NCBI GenBank assembly: GCA_016720585.1
Contig: JADKKH010000001.1
Span: forward strand, 496,001-560,000
Direction of reading: 5' to 3'
Length of the DNA: 64,000 nucleotides
Origin: Chitinophagaceae bacterium
GTDB taxonomy: Bacteria; Bacteroidota; Bacteroidia; Chitinophagales; Chitinophagaceae
The position numbers and the translations under genes were made by a program. Under the pieces are notes generated by a model, which saw nothing but the letters and a program-made list of their open reading frames with translations, did no database searches and was not told the DNA's origin. Positions 7,977-16,222 of this stretch are shown piece after piece. Every line of letters begins with the position of its first letter. Position 1 is the first letter of the stretch.

Positions 7977-8014
7977 GGCCTCCTCAAACCCCTCCGCAGG
8001 AGGGGCTTAAGAGT
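7977..8014. repeat. CCCCTCC/GGAGGGG palindromic element, copy 1
   Basis: Reads GCCTCCTCAAACCCCTCC, then a 3-base loop, then GGAGGGGCTTAAGAGTC. An inverted copy with matching flanks lies at 9854-9892. The 7977-8257 gap also holds a degenerate CCCTCCTGGGAGGG palindrome at 8079-8092 and two further hairpins (8130-8149, 8191-8211). No gene is seen in the gap. Confidence 0.7.
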
Positions 8015-8129
8015 CTGAAACTTTGAAAAGACTTATTTTGATTTGAAGGAAGGTTCATTTTGAGCATGAGGGTTCATTCCCTCCTGGGAGGGGCGAATTT
8101 AGTGAATGTAATGTTTTAGTGAATTGGGG

Positions 8130-8149
8130 TGCCTGCCTACCGGCAGGCA
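8130..8149. repeat. TGCCTGCC...GGCAGGCA palindrome
   Basis: Perfect 8-base arms (8130-8137, 8142-8149) around TACC. It belongs to the same sequence family as the palindrome inside recN (56488-56510) and the one before dnaB (61438-61456). Confidence 0.75.
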
Positions 8150-8190
8150 AGCGCAAGGAACGATAATAGGATGATGGTAGTTTTTAAGTC

Positions 8191-8211
8191 TGCCTGAAAA
8201 ATATTCAGGCA
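8191..8211. repeat. TGCCTGAA...TTCAGGCA hairpin
   Basis: Perfect 8-base arms (8191-8198, 8204-8211) with loop AAATA, 47 bases before nuoI. It may be distantly related to the TGCCTGCC palindromes. It is followed by mixed sequence, not a T tract. Confidence 0.65.
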
Positions 8212-8257
8212 AGTAATCTGGGTACAATAAATATATATTTGAGAACTTTTATATTGT

Positions 8258-8798
8258 ATGTTAACACAAAGAGCAAAACCCGTAGACCGTAAGCCGATGA
8301 CTTTCCTGGAGAGTATTTATCTCTGGAATATCGTGAAGGGTATGGGGATTACTATCAGTCATTTGTTTAAAAAGAAGGCGACGATACAATATCCCGAGCA
8401 GACGAGAACATTCTCCAAAGTATTTCGGGGTTTGCATGTGCTGAACCGGGATGCCGAAGGAAGGGAAAATTGTACAGCCTGTGGTTTGTGTGCCGTATCC
8501 TGCCCGGCTGAGGCCATTACCATGGAAGCGGCAGAAAGATTACCCTGGGGAAGAGCATCTATACAGAGAAGAAAAGTATGCAGTAAAGTATGAGATAAAC
8601 ATGTTGCGCTGTATTTTTTGTGGATTGTGTGAAGAAGCCTGTCCGAAGGATGCGATCTTTCTGTCGCAGACTTTTGCGCCGGCCAATTATGGAAGAAAAG
8701 GATTTATATATAAGAAAGAAGATTTACTGATTCCACATCCGGTTGCTGATAAAGAGGCCTATGAAAAAGCCCTGGGTGACAGGTCCGTAAAAAATTAA
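8258..8798 (+). pseudogene. nuoI: NADH-quinone oxidoreductase subunit I, interrupted by a frameshift
   Basis: Ferredoxin-like subunit with two [4Fe-4S] clusters (N6a/N6b). The first part (frame of 8258) contains CTACGLCAVSCP and runs to a stop at 8593. The second part, one base out of phase, contains CIFCGLCEEACP and runs to 8798. Reading through with one base skipped within CCC at 8543-8545 gives a continuous 179-aa protein across the join (AAERLPGEEHLYREE), which matches the family. Both cluster motifs are otherwise intact. The cause could be a sequencing error, a recent mutation or +1 frameshifting at CCC-U. Complex I needs this subunit, so a functional product is expected. Confidence 0.9.
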
Positions 8799-8817
8799 TT
8801 AACGAAACTAATTAGGC

Positions 8818-8833
8818 TTCGCCGGATGGCGGA
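8818..8833. repeat. 16-bp palindrome TTCGCCGGATGGCGGA
   Basis: Second copy of the TCCGCCGGTTGGCGGA family, between nuoI and nuoJ, ending nine bases before the nuoJ ATG. Confidence 0.65.
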
Positions 8834-8842
8834 GATGGGAAT

Positions 8843-9343
8843 ATGAGCATCACACAAATATTATTCTGGTTTCTTTCAGTCGTGGCCCTGTTCAGTGCCC
8901 TGATGGTGATTACCAGCAAGAATCCCGTGTATAGTGTGCTGTGGCTGATTGCTACGTTTTTTGCTATTTCCGGGCATTATATTTTATTGAATGCACAGTT
9001 CCTGGCAATCGTAAACATCATTGTTTATGCCGGTGCCATAATGGTTTTGTTCCTGTTTGTAATAATGCTGATGAACCTGAACAAGGAAACGGAGCCGCAA
9101 AAAAACCGCTGGCAGAAAATGGCCGGAGCCGTGGCCGGCGGATGTTTGTTATTAGTGCTGGTAGCTGCGTTGAAGGATTCGGATATAAAACAACAACAGG
9201 CGCTCGTGAATGGAGGGAGTATCGGGTTGATTAAAAACCTGGGGAAAGAATTGTTTACGACCTATGTAATTCCGTTTGAGATAAGCAGCGTGTTGTTTTT
9301 AAGTGCAATGGTGGGTGCAGTGGTTATTGGAAAGAAAGAATAA
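8843..9343 (+). CDS. nuoJ: NADH-quinone oxidoreductase subunit J
   Basis: Membrane-arm subunit of complex I. It is 166 aa with about five predicted helices. The conserved segment NIIVYAGAIMVLFLFVIML contains the pi-bulge helix region of the family. The C-terminus ends with the helix EISSVLFLSAMVGAVVIGKKE. Followed by a gap occupied almost entirely by a heptamer array. Confidence 0.95.
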   Translation: MSITQILFWFLSVVALFSALMVITSKNPVYSVLWLIATFFAISGHYILLNAQFLAIVNIIVYAGAIMVLFLFVIMLMNLNKETEPQKNRWQKMAGAVAGGCLLLVLVAALKDSDIKQQQALVNGGSIGLIKNLGKELFTTYVIPFEISSVLFLSAMVGAVVIGKKE

Positions 9344-9348
9344 GAGAA

Positions 9349-9418
9349 GTTACGAGTGTAGAGTTATGAGTTACGGGTTAAAGACTCTACTCGAAACTCG
9401 AAACTCATAACCCGAAAC
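9349..9418. repeat. Inverted heptamer array between nuoJ and nuoK
   Basis: Ten contiguous 7-base units. Five are in one sense (GTTACGA, GTGTAGA, GTTATGA, GTTACGG, GTTAAAG). Five are of the complementary type (ACTCTAC, TCGAAAC, TCGAAAC, TCATAAC, CCGAAAC). The consensus is GTTWYGR and its reverse complement. The array fills the gap and ends 9 bases before the nuoK ATG. Confidence 0.8.
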
Positions 9419-9427
9419 TTGAATTTT

Positions 9428-9766
9428 ATGCCGATCAATTATTACATATTTCTGTCTGTTGCCTTGTTTTGCATTGGTATTGTGGGTGTATTGACGCGCC
9501 GGAATGCGATTATCATTTTTATGTGCATAGAGTTGATGCTGAATGCTGTGAACTTATTACTGGTGGCATTTTCGAAAATGCATTACAAGACAGCTTTATT
9601 AGCCGGAGATGCAGCAACAACTGCCGGAACGGACGGACAATTATTTGTATTCTTTATTATGGTGGTGGCTGCGGCTGAGGTAAGTGTAGGACTGGCCATT
9701 ATAGTCATGATGTACCGGAATATTCATTCGGTGGACGTGAATTTTTTGAATCGTTTAAAACATTAA
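9428..9766 (+). CDS. nuoK: NADH-quinone oxidoreductase subunit K
   Basis: MrpC-like membrane subunit of complex I, 112 aa, three helices. The helix-2 glutamate lies in FMCIELMLNAVNLLL, and the second conserved acidic residue is in VVAAAEVSVGLAI. The ATG at 9428 is preferred over an in-frame TTG at 9419. A 134-base gap with two palindromes precedes nuoL. Confidence 0.95.
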   Translation: MPINYYIFLSVALFCIGIVGVLTRRNAIIIFMCIELMLNAVNLLLVAFSKMHYKTALLAGDAATTAGTDGQLFVFFIMVVAAAEVSVGLAIIVMMYRNIHSVDVNFLNRLKH

Positions 9767-9777
9767 CCCCCGAAATC

Positions 9778-9793
9778 ACCGCCGGTAGGCGGA
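9778..9793. repeat. 16-bp palindrome ACCGCCGGTAGGCGGA
   Basis: Third copy of the CCGCC...GGCGG family in the nuo cluster, twelve bases after the nuoK stop. Confidence 0.65.
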
Positions 9794-9853
9794 AGATTTT
9801 TGGAGTTTGAAATTATTGATGTCAATTTTTATTTTGAAATATTAAAACGAAAA

Positions 9854-9892
9854 GACTCTTGTAAGCCCCTCCCTGGAGGGGTTGGGGGAGGC
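9854..9892. repeat. CCCCTCC/GGAGGGG palindromic element, copy 2 (inverted)
   Basis: Reverse complement of the element at 7977-8014, including flanking GACTCTTGTAAG and GGGGGAGGC. It ends 8 bases before the nuoL ATG. The two copies bracket nuoI-nuoJ-nuoK in opposite orientation. Confidence 0.7.
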
Positions 9893-9900
9893 TGATACTT

Positions 9901-11793
9901 ATGCAGAACGTTTTACAAATAGTTTACCTGATACCACTTCTTCCATTAATTGGTTTTTTGATAAATGGATTAGGAAGAAACAGGTTCTCCAGGACCGGGG
10001 TGAGCCTGGTGGGCTGCGGAACTATCCTGGGCTCTTTTATATTAAGCATTTGGGTTTTTATACAGGTGAAGGATGGTAATACCCATGTCGCGGATTATTT
10101 TGATTTTATTTCGGTGGGGTCTTTAAAAATTTCCTTTGCTTTTCAGATTGACCAGCTTTCTTCGATTTTCTTACTAATTATAACCGGTATTGGTTTTCTG
10201 ATCCATGTGTATTCCACATCATACATGAAAGAAGAAAAACCGGAACATTTTGGAAGATATTTCTCTTTCCTGAACCTGTTTATTTTTTCCATGCTGTTGC
10301 TGGTCATGGGCGCCAATTTCGTTATCATGTTCATCGGTTGGGAAGGCGTGGGACTTTGTTCTTATTTATTGATTGGTTATTGGTTCAAAAAACAGGAATA
10401 TAACAAAGCCGCGAATAAGGCTTTCATCATGAACCGGATTGGTGACCTGGCTTTTTTGATAGCTATCTTCTGGCTGATCAATAAACTGGGCACTGTTTCA
10501 TACACCGAAGTTTTCAGTTCAGCCAATCTTGCCAAACTGAAGGCTGGTGATATAACTATTATAACTTTATTACTCTTTGCCGGGGCTACGGGTAAAAGTG
10601 CACAGATACCTTTGTATACCTGGTTGCCGGATGCGATGGCCGGTCCAACGCCTGTTTCAGCCCTGATCCATGCGGCCACAATGGTGACGGCAGGTATTTA
10701 TATGATTGCCCGAAGTAATCTGCTGTTTTCCCTTTCATCGGTCACGATGGATGTTGTTGCATATGTAGGTTTGGCAACGGCCCTGCTGGCAGCTACGATT
10801 GCACTGAAACAAAATGATATTAAAAAAGTACTGGCCTATTCTACCGTGAGCCAGTTGGGATATATGTTCCTGGCATTGGGTGCAGGAGCTTATTCAGCAG
10901 GTGTATTTCATGTAATGACCCATGCTTTCTTTAAAGCCTTATTATTTCTTGCAGCCGGAAGTGTTATTCATGCCATGAGCGGTGAGCAGGATATCCGCAA
11001 GATGGGTGGACTGGGTAAAAAAATAAAAATAACCTTCATTACTTTTCTGATAGGATGTATTGCCATCGCCGGTATTCCGCCATTCAGCGGATTTTTTTCC
11101 AAGGATGCCATTTTATTGGCAGTGTATGTTAAGAACCCCGTTTTATATGGCATCGCCTTATTTGGGGCATTGCTTACCGCTTTCTATATGTTCCGTTTAT
11201 TGTTTATCACTTTTTCCGGAAGCAACCGGGGATCAGAAGAACAAAAGCAACACCTGCATGAAAGTCCTTCTTCGATGACTATTCCGCTAATCATTCTGGC
11301 AGTACTTTCTGTCGTGGGTGGATTGGTAGGTATACCTGAATTGTTTATGAAAGGCGGTGATAAATTCAGTGCGTTCTTATTACCGGTAATAGCTCAGCAG
11401 GATGCGCATACGGTTTCGCACGCAACCGAATATATGTTGATGGCTTTGTCAACAGGGTTGGTAATTATTACTATAATTTTCGCCTGGTTCCAATTCAGGA
11501 ATTATCAGCAAAAAGAATCCTCCGGTTTTGGCAAAGTGCTGGAAAATAAATGGTTTGTTGATGAGCTTTATGAAAAAATAATTGTGAACCCGCTGAATAA
11601 GCTCGGGGATTTCTTTAATGCCATTTTTGAGAAATCAGTGATTGATGGTTTGGTAAATGGCGTCGGGAAACTGGTGAATTATAGCAGCCGCCAATTGCGG
11701 TTATTGCAGAGCGGACAGGTGGGTCTTTATGTGTTACTCATGGTAGTAAGTATGGTATTGATTTTTGTTTTACAGTTTTTTTTGAGAAAATAA
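9901..11793 (+). CDS. nuoL: NADH-quinone oxidoreductase subunit L
   Basis: Largest antiporter-like proton-pumping subunit. It is 630 aa with many membrane helices and the long C-terminal lateral-helix region. Key motifs: GWEGVGLCSYLLIGYW (helix-5 glutamate), then GKSAQIPLYTWLPDAMAGPT with channel Lys and Asp/His residues further on (SALIHAATMVTAGIYM, THAFFKALLFL). Only one base separates its stop from nuoM, so the two are tightly coupled. Confidence 0.97.
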   Translation: MQNVLQIVYLIPLLPLIGFLINGLGRNRFSRTGVSLVGCGTILGSFILSIWVFIQVKDGNTHVADYFDFISVGSLKISFAFQIDQLSSIFLLIITGIGFLIHVYSTSYMKEEKPEHFGRYFSFLNLFIFSMLLLVMGANFVIMFIGWEGVGLCSYLLIGYWFKKQEYNKAANKAFIMNRIGDLAFLIAIFWLINKLGTVSYTEVFSSANLAKLKAGDITIITLLLFAGATGKSAQIPLYTWLPDAMAGPTPVSALIHAATMVTAGIYMIARSNLLFSLSSVTMDVVAYVGLATALLAATIALKQNDIKKVLAYSTVSQLGYMFLALGAGAYSAGVFHVMTHAFFKALLFLAAGSVIHAMSGEQDIRKMGGLGKKIKITFITFLIGCIAIAGIPPFSGFFSKDAILLAVYVKNPVLYGIALFGALLTAFYMFRLLFITFSGSNRGSEEQKQHLHESPSSMTIPLIILAVLSVVGGLVGIPELFMKGGDKFSAFLLPVIAQQDAHTVSHATEYMLMALSTGLVIITIIFAWFQFRNYQQKESSGFGKVLENKWFVDELYEKIIVNPLNKLGDFFNAIFEKSVIDGLVNGVGKLVNYSSRQLRLLQSGQVGLYVLLMVVSMVLIFVLQFFLRK

Positions 11794-11794
11794 T

Positions 11795-13273
11795 ATGGTT
11801 CCTCTTTTATTGATATTAATTCCATTACTCACCGGGCTGACCGCTTTCTTTATTAAAAACGAGAAGGCCGTTCGAAGCTGGGTATTGCTTTCCTCTGGTC
11901 TGACCTTGTCGATTTCCCTACTCGGACTTACGGTGCTGAAGGAGGATAAATTCCTCCAATTCCAGTGTGAATGGCTGCAGACATTGGGGAGCAGTTTTTC
12001 TGTCAGACTGGACGGTATGGGGCAATTGTTGTGTTTGCTGAATGCAGTTGCCTATCCGCTGATCCTGCTGGCAACCTGGAACAGTTCCTATAAGAAATCC
12101 CATAACTTTTTTGCATTGATGTTGCTGGCCCAGGCCGGTATGATGGGCGTTTTTCTGGCTATGGATGCCTTGCTCTTTTATTTCTTCTGGGAACTGGCGC
12201 TGATACCCATGTATTTCCTTTGCTCCATTTGGGGAGGAGAAAAAAGGATAGCAGTTACGTTTAAATTTTTTATTTACACGTTTGTTGGTTCTTTACTGAT
12301 GCTGATCGGTATCCTGTTTATCTATTCCCATTCCCCGTCTCATTCATTTGATATAGCCTCTTTTTATGAGATCCATATTTCTTCAAAGCAACAGCAATTG
12401 GTATTCTGGCTGTTTTTTATCGCATTCGCTATAAAAATGCCCATTTTCCCGTTTCATACCTGGCAACCTGATACCTACGAGCAGGCACCCACAGCCACCA
12501 CCATGGTGTTGAGTGGTGTCATGGTAAAAATGGGCGTGTTTGGTTTGATTCGCTGGTTGCTGCCTGTTGTTCCGGTTGCATCGTATCAATGGGGTGATGT
12601 GATTACAACGATGGCAATCATCGGGATGATCTATGCATCGCTGATCGCGATACAGCAGGATGATCTGAAAAGGCTGGTGGCTTATTCATCAATTGCGCAT
12701 ATCGGGTTGATGTGTGCCGCCATTTTTGCAGAGAACCAAAGCGGCATGCAGGGAGTAATGATACAAATGTTCAATCACGGAATTAATATCATCGGGTTGT
12801 GGATCGTGGTGGAAATAATAGAAAGACAATTTGGAACAAGAAAAATATCTGAGTTGGGAGGGCTGGCACAAAAAGCTCCGGCCATGGCCCTGCTATTTGT
12901 GATCGTCGCTTTGGCAAACCTGGCTTTACCACTCACCAATGCTTTTCCGGGTGAATTCCTCATGTTCAACGGACTTTTTAATTCGCTGGTCACCAAATAT
13001 TCGGTTTGGTTTACAGCGTTTGCGGGGATCAGTATTATACTGGCTGCTGTGTACACTTTAAATATGATCCGGAAAGTGTTTTATGGGAACATGAATGAGC
13101 TGACTGCTACGGTCCGGGATGTGAGATCCAATGAGAAACTGGCGTTAGGAATAATCGTAATACTCATTTTCTGTATTGGTGTTTATCCGCAGGCCTTATT
13201 GAATGTTACCAAAGAGTTTTCAGAGGCGATTGTAAAAAAAGCAGATATTCTTCCTTTGTTCAGGGGGCATTAA
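11795..13273 (+). CDS. nuoM: NADH-quinone oxidoreductase subunit M
   Basis: Second antiporter-like proton-pumping subunit, 492 aa. The conserved helix-5 glutamate is in FFWELALIPMYFL and the channel segment in KMPIFPFHTWQPDTYEQAP. A lysine-containing helix follows (GVMVKMGVFGLIRW), then HGINIIGLW. One base separates it from nuoL and 12 from nuoN. Confidence 0.97.
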   Translation: MVPLLLILIPLLTGLTAFFIKNEKAVRSWVLLSSGLTLSISLLGLTVLKEDKFLQFQCEWLQTLGSSFSVRLDGMGQLLCLLNAVAYPLILLATWNSSYKKSHNFFALMLLAQAGMMGVFLAMDALLFYFFWELALIPMYFLCSIWGGEKRIAVTFKFFIYTFVGSLLMLIGILFIYSHSPSHSFDIASFYEIHISSKQQQLVFWLFFIAFAIKMPIFPFHTWQPDTYEQAPTATTMVLSGVMVKMGVFGLIRWLLPVVPVASYQWGDVITTMAIIGMIYASLIAIQQDDLKRLVAYSSIAHIGLMCAAIFAENQSGMQGVMIQMFNHGINIIGLWIVVEIIERQFGTRKISELGGLAQKAPAMALLFVIVALANLALPLTNAFPGEFLMFNGLFNSLVTKYSVWFTAFAGISIILAAVYTLNMIRKVFYGNMNELTATVRDVRSNEKLALGIIVILIFCIGVYPQALLNVTKEFSEAIVKKADILPLFRGH

Positions 13274-13285
13274 TAACAAGATTGT

Positions 13286-14662
13286 ATGAATGCATTAATC
13301 GTATCGGCACTATTGGGGGTTCTAATGATGTTCAGCGGTATCCTGCTGAAACAGAAAAAGGCTTTACGTAATGTAGCGATAGCCGGAATGGTTCTTTTAT
13401 TGATGCTGAATGTTCTTGAAATGGCGGGTATAGTTCTTTTTAAAATTGATACAAAGGGCATGATGGTATTTGACCGTTTTGCCCTGCTGTTTACGACGAT
13501 TGCTTTTGCTTCCACGTTACTATACCTGCTCCTTTCTGCAAGGGATATGGAAAAAGTAGGTATCAACTATGCTGAATATTTTGCCCTTATCTTTTTTATA
13601 CTTTGCGGAATCACCCTGACAGCTTCGTTCAAATCATTGCTGATTCTTTTCCTGGGTATTGAAATAATTTCTATTCCGCTTTATATCTTAACCGGAAGTG
13701 ACAAGAAGAACCTGAAGAGTAATGAAGCTTCGCTGAAGTATTTTTTACTGGGATCATTTTCAACAGGCCTCCTGCTCATGGGAATAGCATTGATCTATGG
13801 GGCTCGCGGAACTTTTTATACGAATGATATTACGGTTTTTACTGAAGCAAAACCCTCCGCTTTGATTGTTGCGGGTATGTTATTGGTGCTTTTCTCCATG
13901 TCTTTCAAAGTATCTGCTGCACCGTTTCATTTCTGGACACCGGATGTCTATGACGGGGCTCCTACGGTCTTTACCTCTTTTATGGCCACCATCGTTAAAG
14001 CAGCCTTCTTCATCGCGTTTATCCGCTTATTTGATGATGCCTTTGGCTTGCTCCAATCAAAATGGCAACTGCTGGTGGCAATAATAACAGTGGCAACACT
14101 TTTTATTGGAAACATTACAGCCGTTTTTCAGCAGAGTGTCAAACGGATGCTTGCCTATTCCAGTATTGCACAGGCTGGTTTTATGATGCTGTCACTTTTT
14201 GCCATGAATACCGATGCTAAAGAGGGATTACTATTATATACCGCAGCATACAGTTTAGCCACTATTGGAATTTTTGCCGTTCTTATCAAGATGAATGATT
14301 ATTCTTTTGATGGATTCAATGGATTTGCCAGGCAGCAACCCTTACTGGCGGCGACTACAACCATTTTTCTACTCTCATTAGCGGGAATTCCACTCACCGG
14401 GGGCTTTCTTGCAAAATTTTATATGCTGAAAGCTGTTATGATTTCCGGCGATCATCTCTGGTTGGTCATTGTTGCCATATTCATGGCGGCCATCAGTGTA
14501 TATTATTATTTCCGGGTGATACAGGCTATGTATTTTAAAGAAGGCGATTCCCCGCCAATCGAAGTTAGCCGGGGTTTTAAATGGACCCTGGTTCTGCTTG
14601 CTGCTTTGGTGATATTGCTCGGTATATTCCCCAGCCTATTGCTTAATTGGCTTTACTTTTAA
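13286..14662 (+). CDS. nuoN: NADH-quinone oxidoreductase subunit N
   Basis: Third antiporter-like proton-pumping subunit and the last gene of the cluster, 458 aa. Motifs: LFLGIEIISIPLYIL (helix-5 glutamate), KVSAAPFHFWTPDVYDGAPT and VKAAFFIAFIRLF. It ends in a membrane helix (GIFPSLLLNWLYF). No clear terminator follows before the ABC permease 61 bases later. Confidence 0.96.
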   Translation: MNALIVSALLGVLMMFSGILLKQKKALRNVAIAGMVLLLMLNVLEMAGIVLFKIDTKGMMVFDRFALLFTTIAFASTLLYLLLSARDMEKVGINYAEYFALIFFILCGITLTASFKSLLILFLGIEIISIPLYILTGSDKKNLKSNEASLKYFLLGSFSTGLLLMGIALIYGARGTFYTNDITVFTEAKPSALIVAGMLLVLFSMSFKVSAAPFHFWTPDVYDGAPTVFTSFMATIVKAAFFIAFIRLFDDAFGLLQSKWQLLVAIITVATLFIGNITAVFQQSVKRMLAYSSIAQAGFMMLSLFAMNTDAKEGLLLYTAAYSLATIGIFAVLIKMNDYSFDGFNGFARQQPLLAATTTIFLLSLAGIPLTGGFLAKFYMLKAVMISGDHLWLVIVAIFMAAISVYYYFRVIQAMYFKEGDSPPIEVSRGFKWTLVLLAALVILLGIFPSLLLNWLYF

Positions 14663-14723
14663 AGGCTGTTGTTACTGTTTCAAGCCAGCTTCCTCTTGGT
14701 TTTATGTAATTTCAATGTAGTGT

Positions 14724-16001
14724 ATGATTTTTCGGGATGTTTTTTTACTGGCTTTCCGTTCTATTCGCAGCAATAAATTGCGAACCGGACTTACGGTGTC
14801 TATTATCGCTTTTGGCATTATGGCGCTAATCGGCATCATCACGGCCATTAAAGCCATGAATCAAAAGTTTACAGAGAGTTTTTCTACGATGGGCGCCAAT
14901 GCTTTTACAGTTCGTTTTAAAGATAGAAGTACTTTTTTCGGAGGCGGCAATAAAAAAGAAATAAGACTTTCCAAAAAAGGGAAAAAGAAAGAAAAAAAAT
15001 CAAATCTCGGAAAGCTGATAACGCAGGATGAGGCCGAACTCTTTGTTAGCCGGTATGATTTTCCCGGAATTAAAAGCATTTCTATTTTTGGCAACCGTAA
15101 TAATAGTGCCTCACATGGAGGGCGGGTGACCAACCCGGATGTTACTGTCTTTGGCGGGGATGAGAATTATTTATTATTAAATGGATTTTCCCTGCAATAT
15201 GGCCGCAACCTAAACCGGATGGATGTACAAACCGGCAGAAACGTATGTATTCTCGGGTATGATGTAGCCAGTAAAATATTCCGGGAAGGACTGGACATGG
15301 CGGAAAATTCAGTGATCCGCCTCAATAATATTCCCTACAGGGTGCTGGGAGTTATGGAAAGTCGCGGTTCTACATTTGGGTTTAGCCGGGATAATGTTAT
15401 CATAACCAGCTATCCGAACGTTTCCCGAAACTTCCCATCCGGGTTTTCCTTTGTGGTGGCGGTCATGACAAAAGATCTTCTAAGAGTGAATGATGCCATG
15501 GGTGAAGCTGAAGGGGTATTCCGGGCGGTACGCAGGTTAAGCACGACCGAGGATAACAATTTCGTACTCGACCGCAGTGACAGTATAGCTGCAAAAGCGA
15601 TGAACAGTCTCCGGTTTTTGACGATTTCTGCTACGGTTATCGGACTGATCACCCTGATCGGCGCTGCAATTGGATTAATGAATATTATGCTGGTATCTGT
15701 TTCGGAACGAACCCGGGAGGTCGGGCTGATAAAAGCCATCGGCGGAAAAAGTAATATGGTCAGCCGCCAGTTTCTGCTGGAAGCTATCATTATTAGTGTA
15801 CTCGGAGCCTTGTTTGGTATCGCTCTTGGAATCCTGGTAGGAAATCTTTTTTCGTTCGTTTTAAATACGGGTTTTGTTGTTCCCTGGAATTGGGTTATTT
15901 ATGGCATTTTTATCTGCACTTTGGTGGGATTGGTGGCGGGTTTGTATCCGGCAATCAAAGCCGGTAAACTCAACCCCATTGAGGCTTTACGGTATGAATA
16001 A
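14724..16001 (+). CDS. MacB/FtsX-type ABC transporter permease
   Basis: 425 aa with the layout of MacB-like permeases: an N-terminal helix (TGLTVSIIAFGIMALIGII), a periplasmic domain of ~250 residues, and three C-terminal FtsX helices with SVSERTREVGLIKAIGG between the first two. It ends in the common LNPIEALRYE. The periplasmic domain contains a very basic stretch (about residues 74-94, KKGKKKEKK) unusual for this location. No ATPase gene is adjacent, so its NBD partner must lie elsewhere. The substrate is unknown. Confidence 0.88.
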   Translation: MIFRDVFLLAFRSIRSNKLRTGLTVSIIAFGIMALIGIITAIKAMNQKFTESFSTMGANAFTVRFKDRSTFFGGGNKKEIRLSKKGKKKEKKSNLGKLITQDEAELFVSRYDFPGIKSISIFGNRNNSASHGGRVTNPDVTVFGGDENYLLLNGFSLQYGRNLNRMDVQTGRNVCILGYDVASKIFREGLDMAENSVIRLNNIPYRVLGVMESRGSTFGFSRDNVIITSYPNVSRNFPSGFSFVVAVMTKDLLRVNDAMGEAEGVFRAVRRLSTTEDNNFVLDRSDSIAAKAMNSLRFLTISATVIGLITLIGAAIGLMNIMLVSVSERTREVGLIKAIGGKSNMVSRQFLLEAIIISVLGALFGIALGILVGNLFSFVLNTGFVVPWNWVIYGIFICTLVGLVAGLYPAIKAGKLNPIEALRYE

Positions 16002-16109
16002 ACTTCCCGGATCTGGCCGGCAAACCCGGTTTGACCTATTGTCTCTTATAATTCTTATCAATTTTTTTCTCCCGGACTTGTTCCATTTGAAAAATTCCTT
16101 AACTTGACC

Positions 16110-16147
16110 TCCCTTCTCAAAAAATATGAAGAGAGGGGATTTTTTTA
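16110..16147 (+). terminator. Terminator after the ABC permease
   Basis: Nine-base arms (16110-16118 and 16131-16139, one wobble) with a 12-base loop, followed by seven Ts. It separates the permease from the exb operon. Confidence 0.8.
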
Positions 16148-16222
16148 TAAACTTTTTTCTTAGCATTGTAACTCTGAAAAAGGATTCGTATTTAACTTTT
16201 TAAAAAACTTAAAATTAAGATC

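Noticed and set aside
8451..8798. Separate small ferredoxin gene downstream of a truncated nuoI
   Set aside because: It overlaps the first frame, continues the NuoI sequence without loss across the join, and supplies only the second cluster. It is the frameshifted second half of nuoI.
2041..9418. CRISPR-like arrays in the nuo gaps
   Set aside because: Units are 7-8 bases with no spacers and no cas genes nearby, so they do not fit CRISPR.
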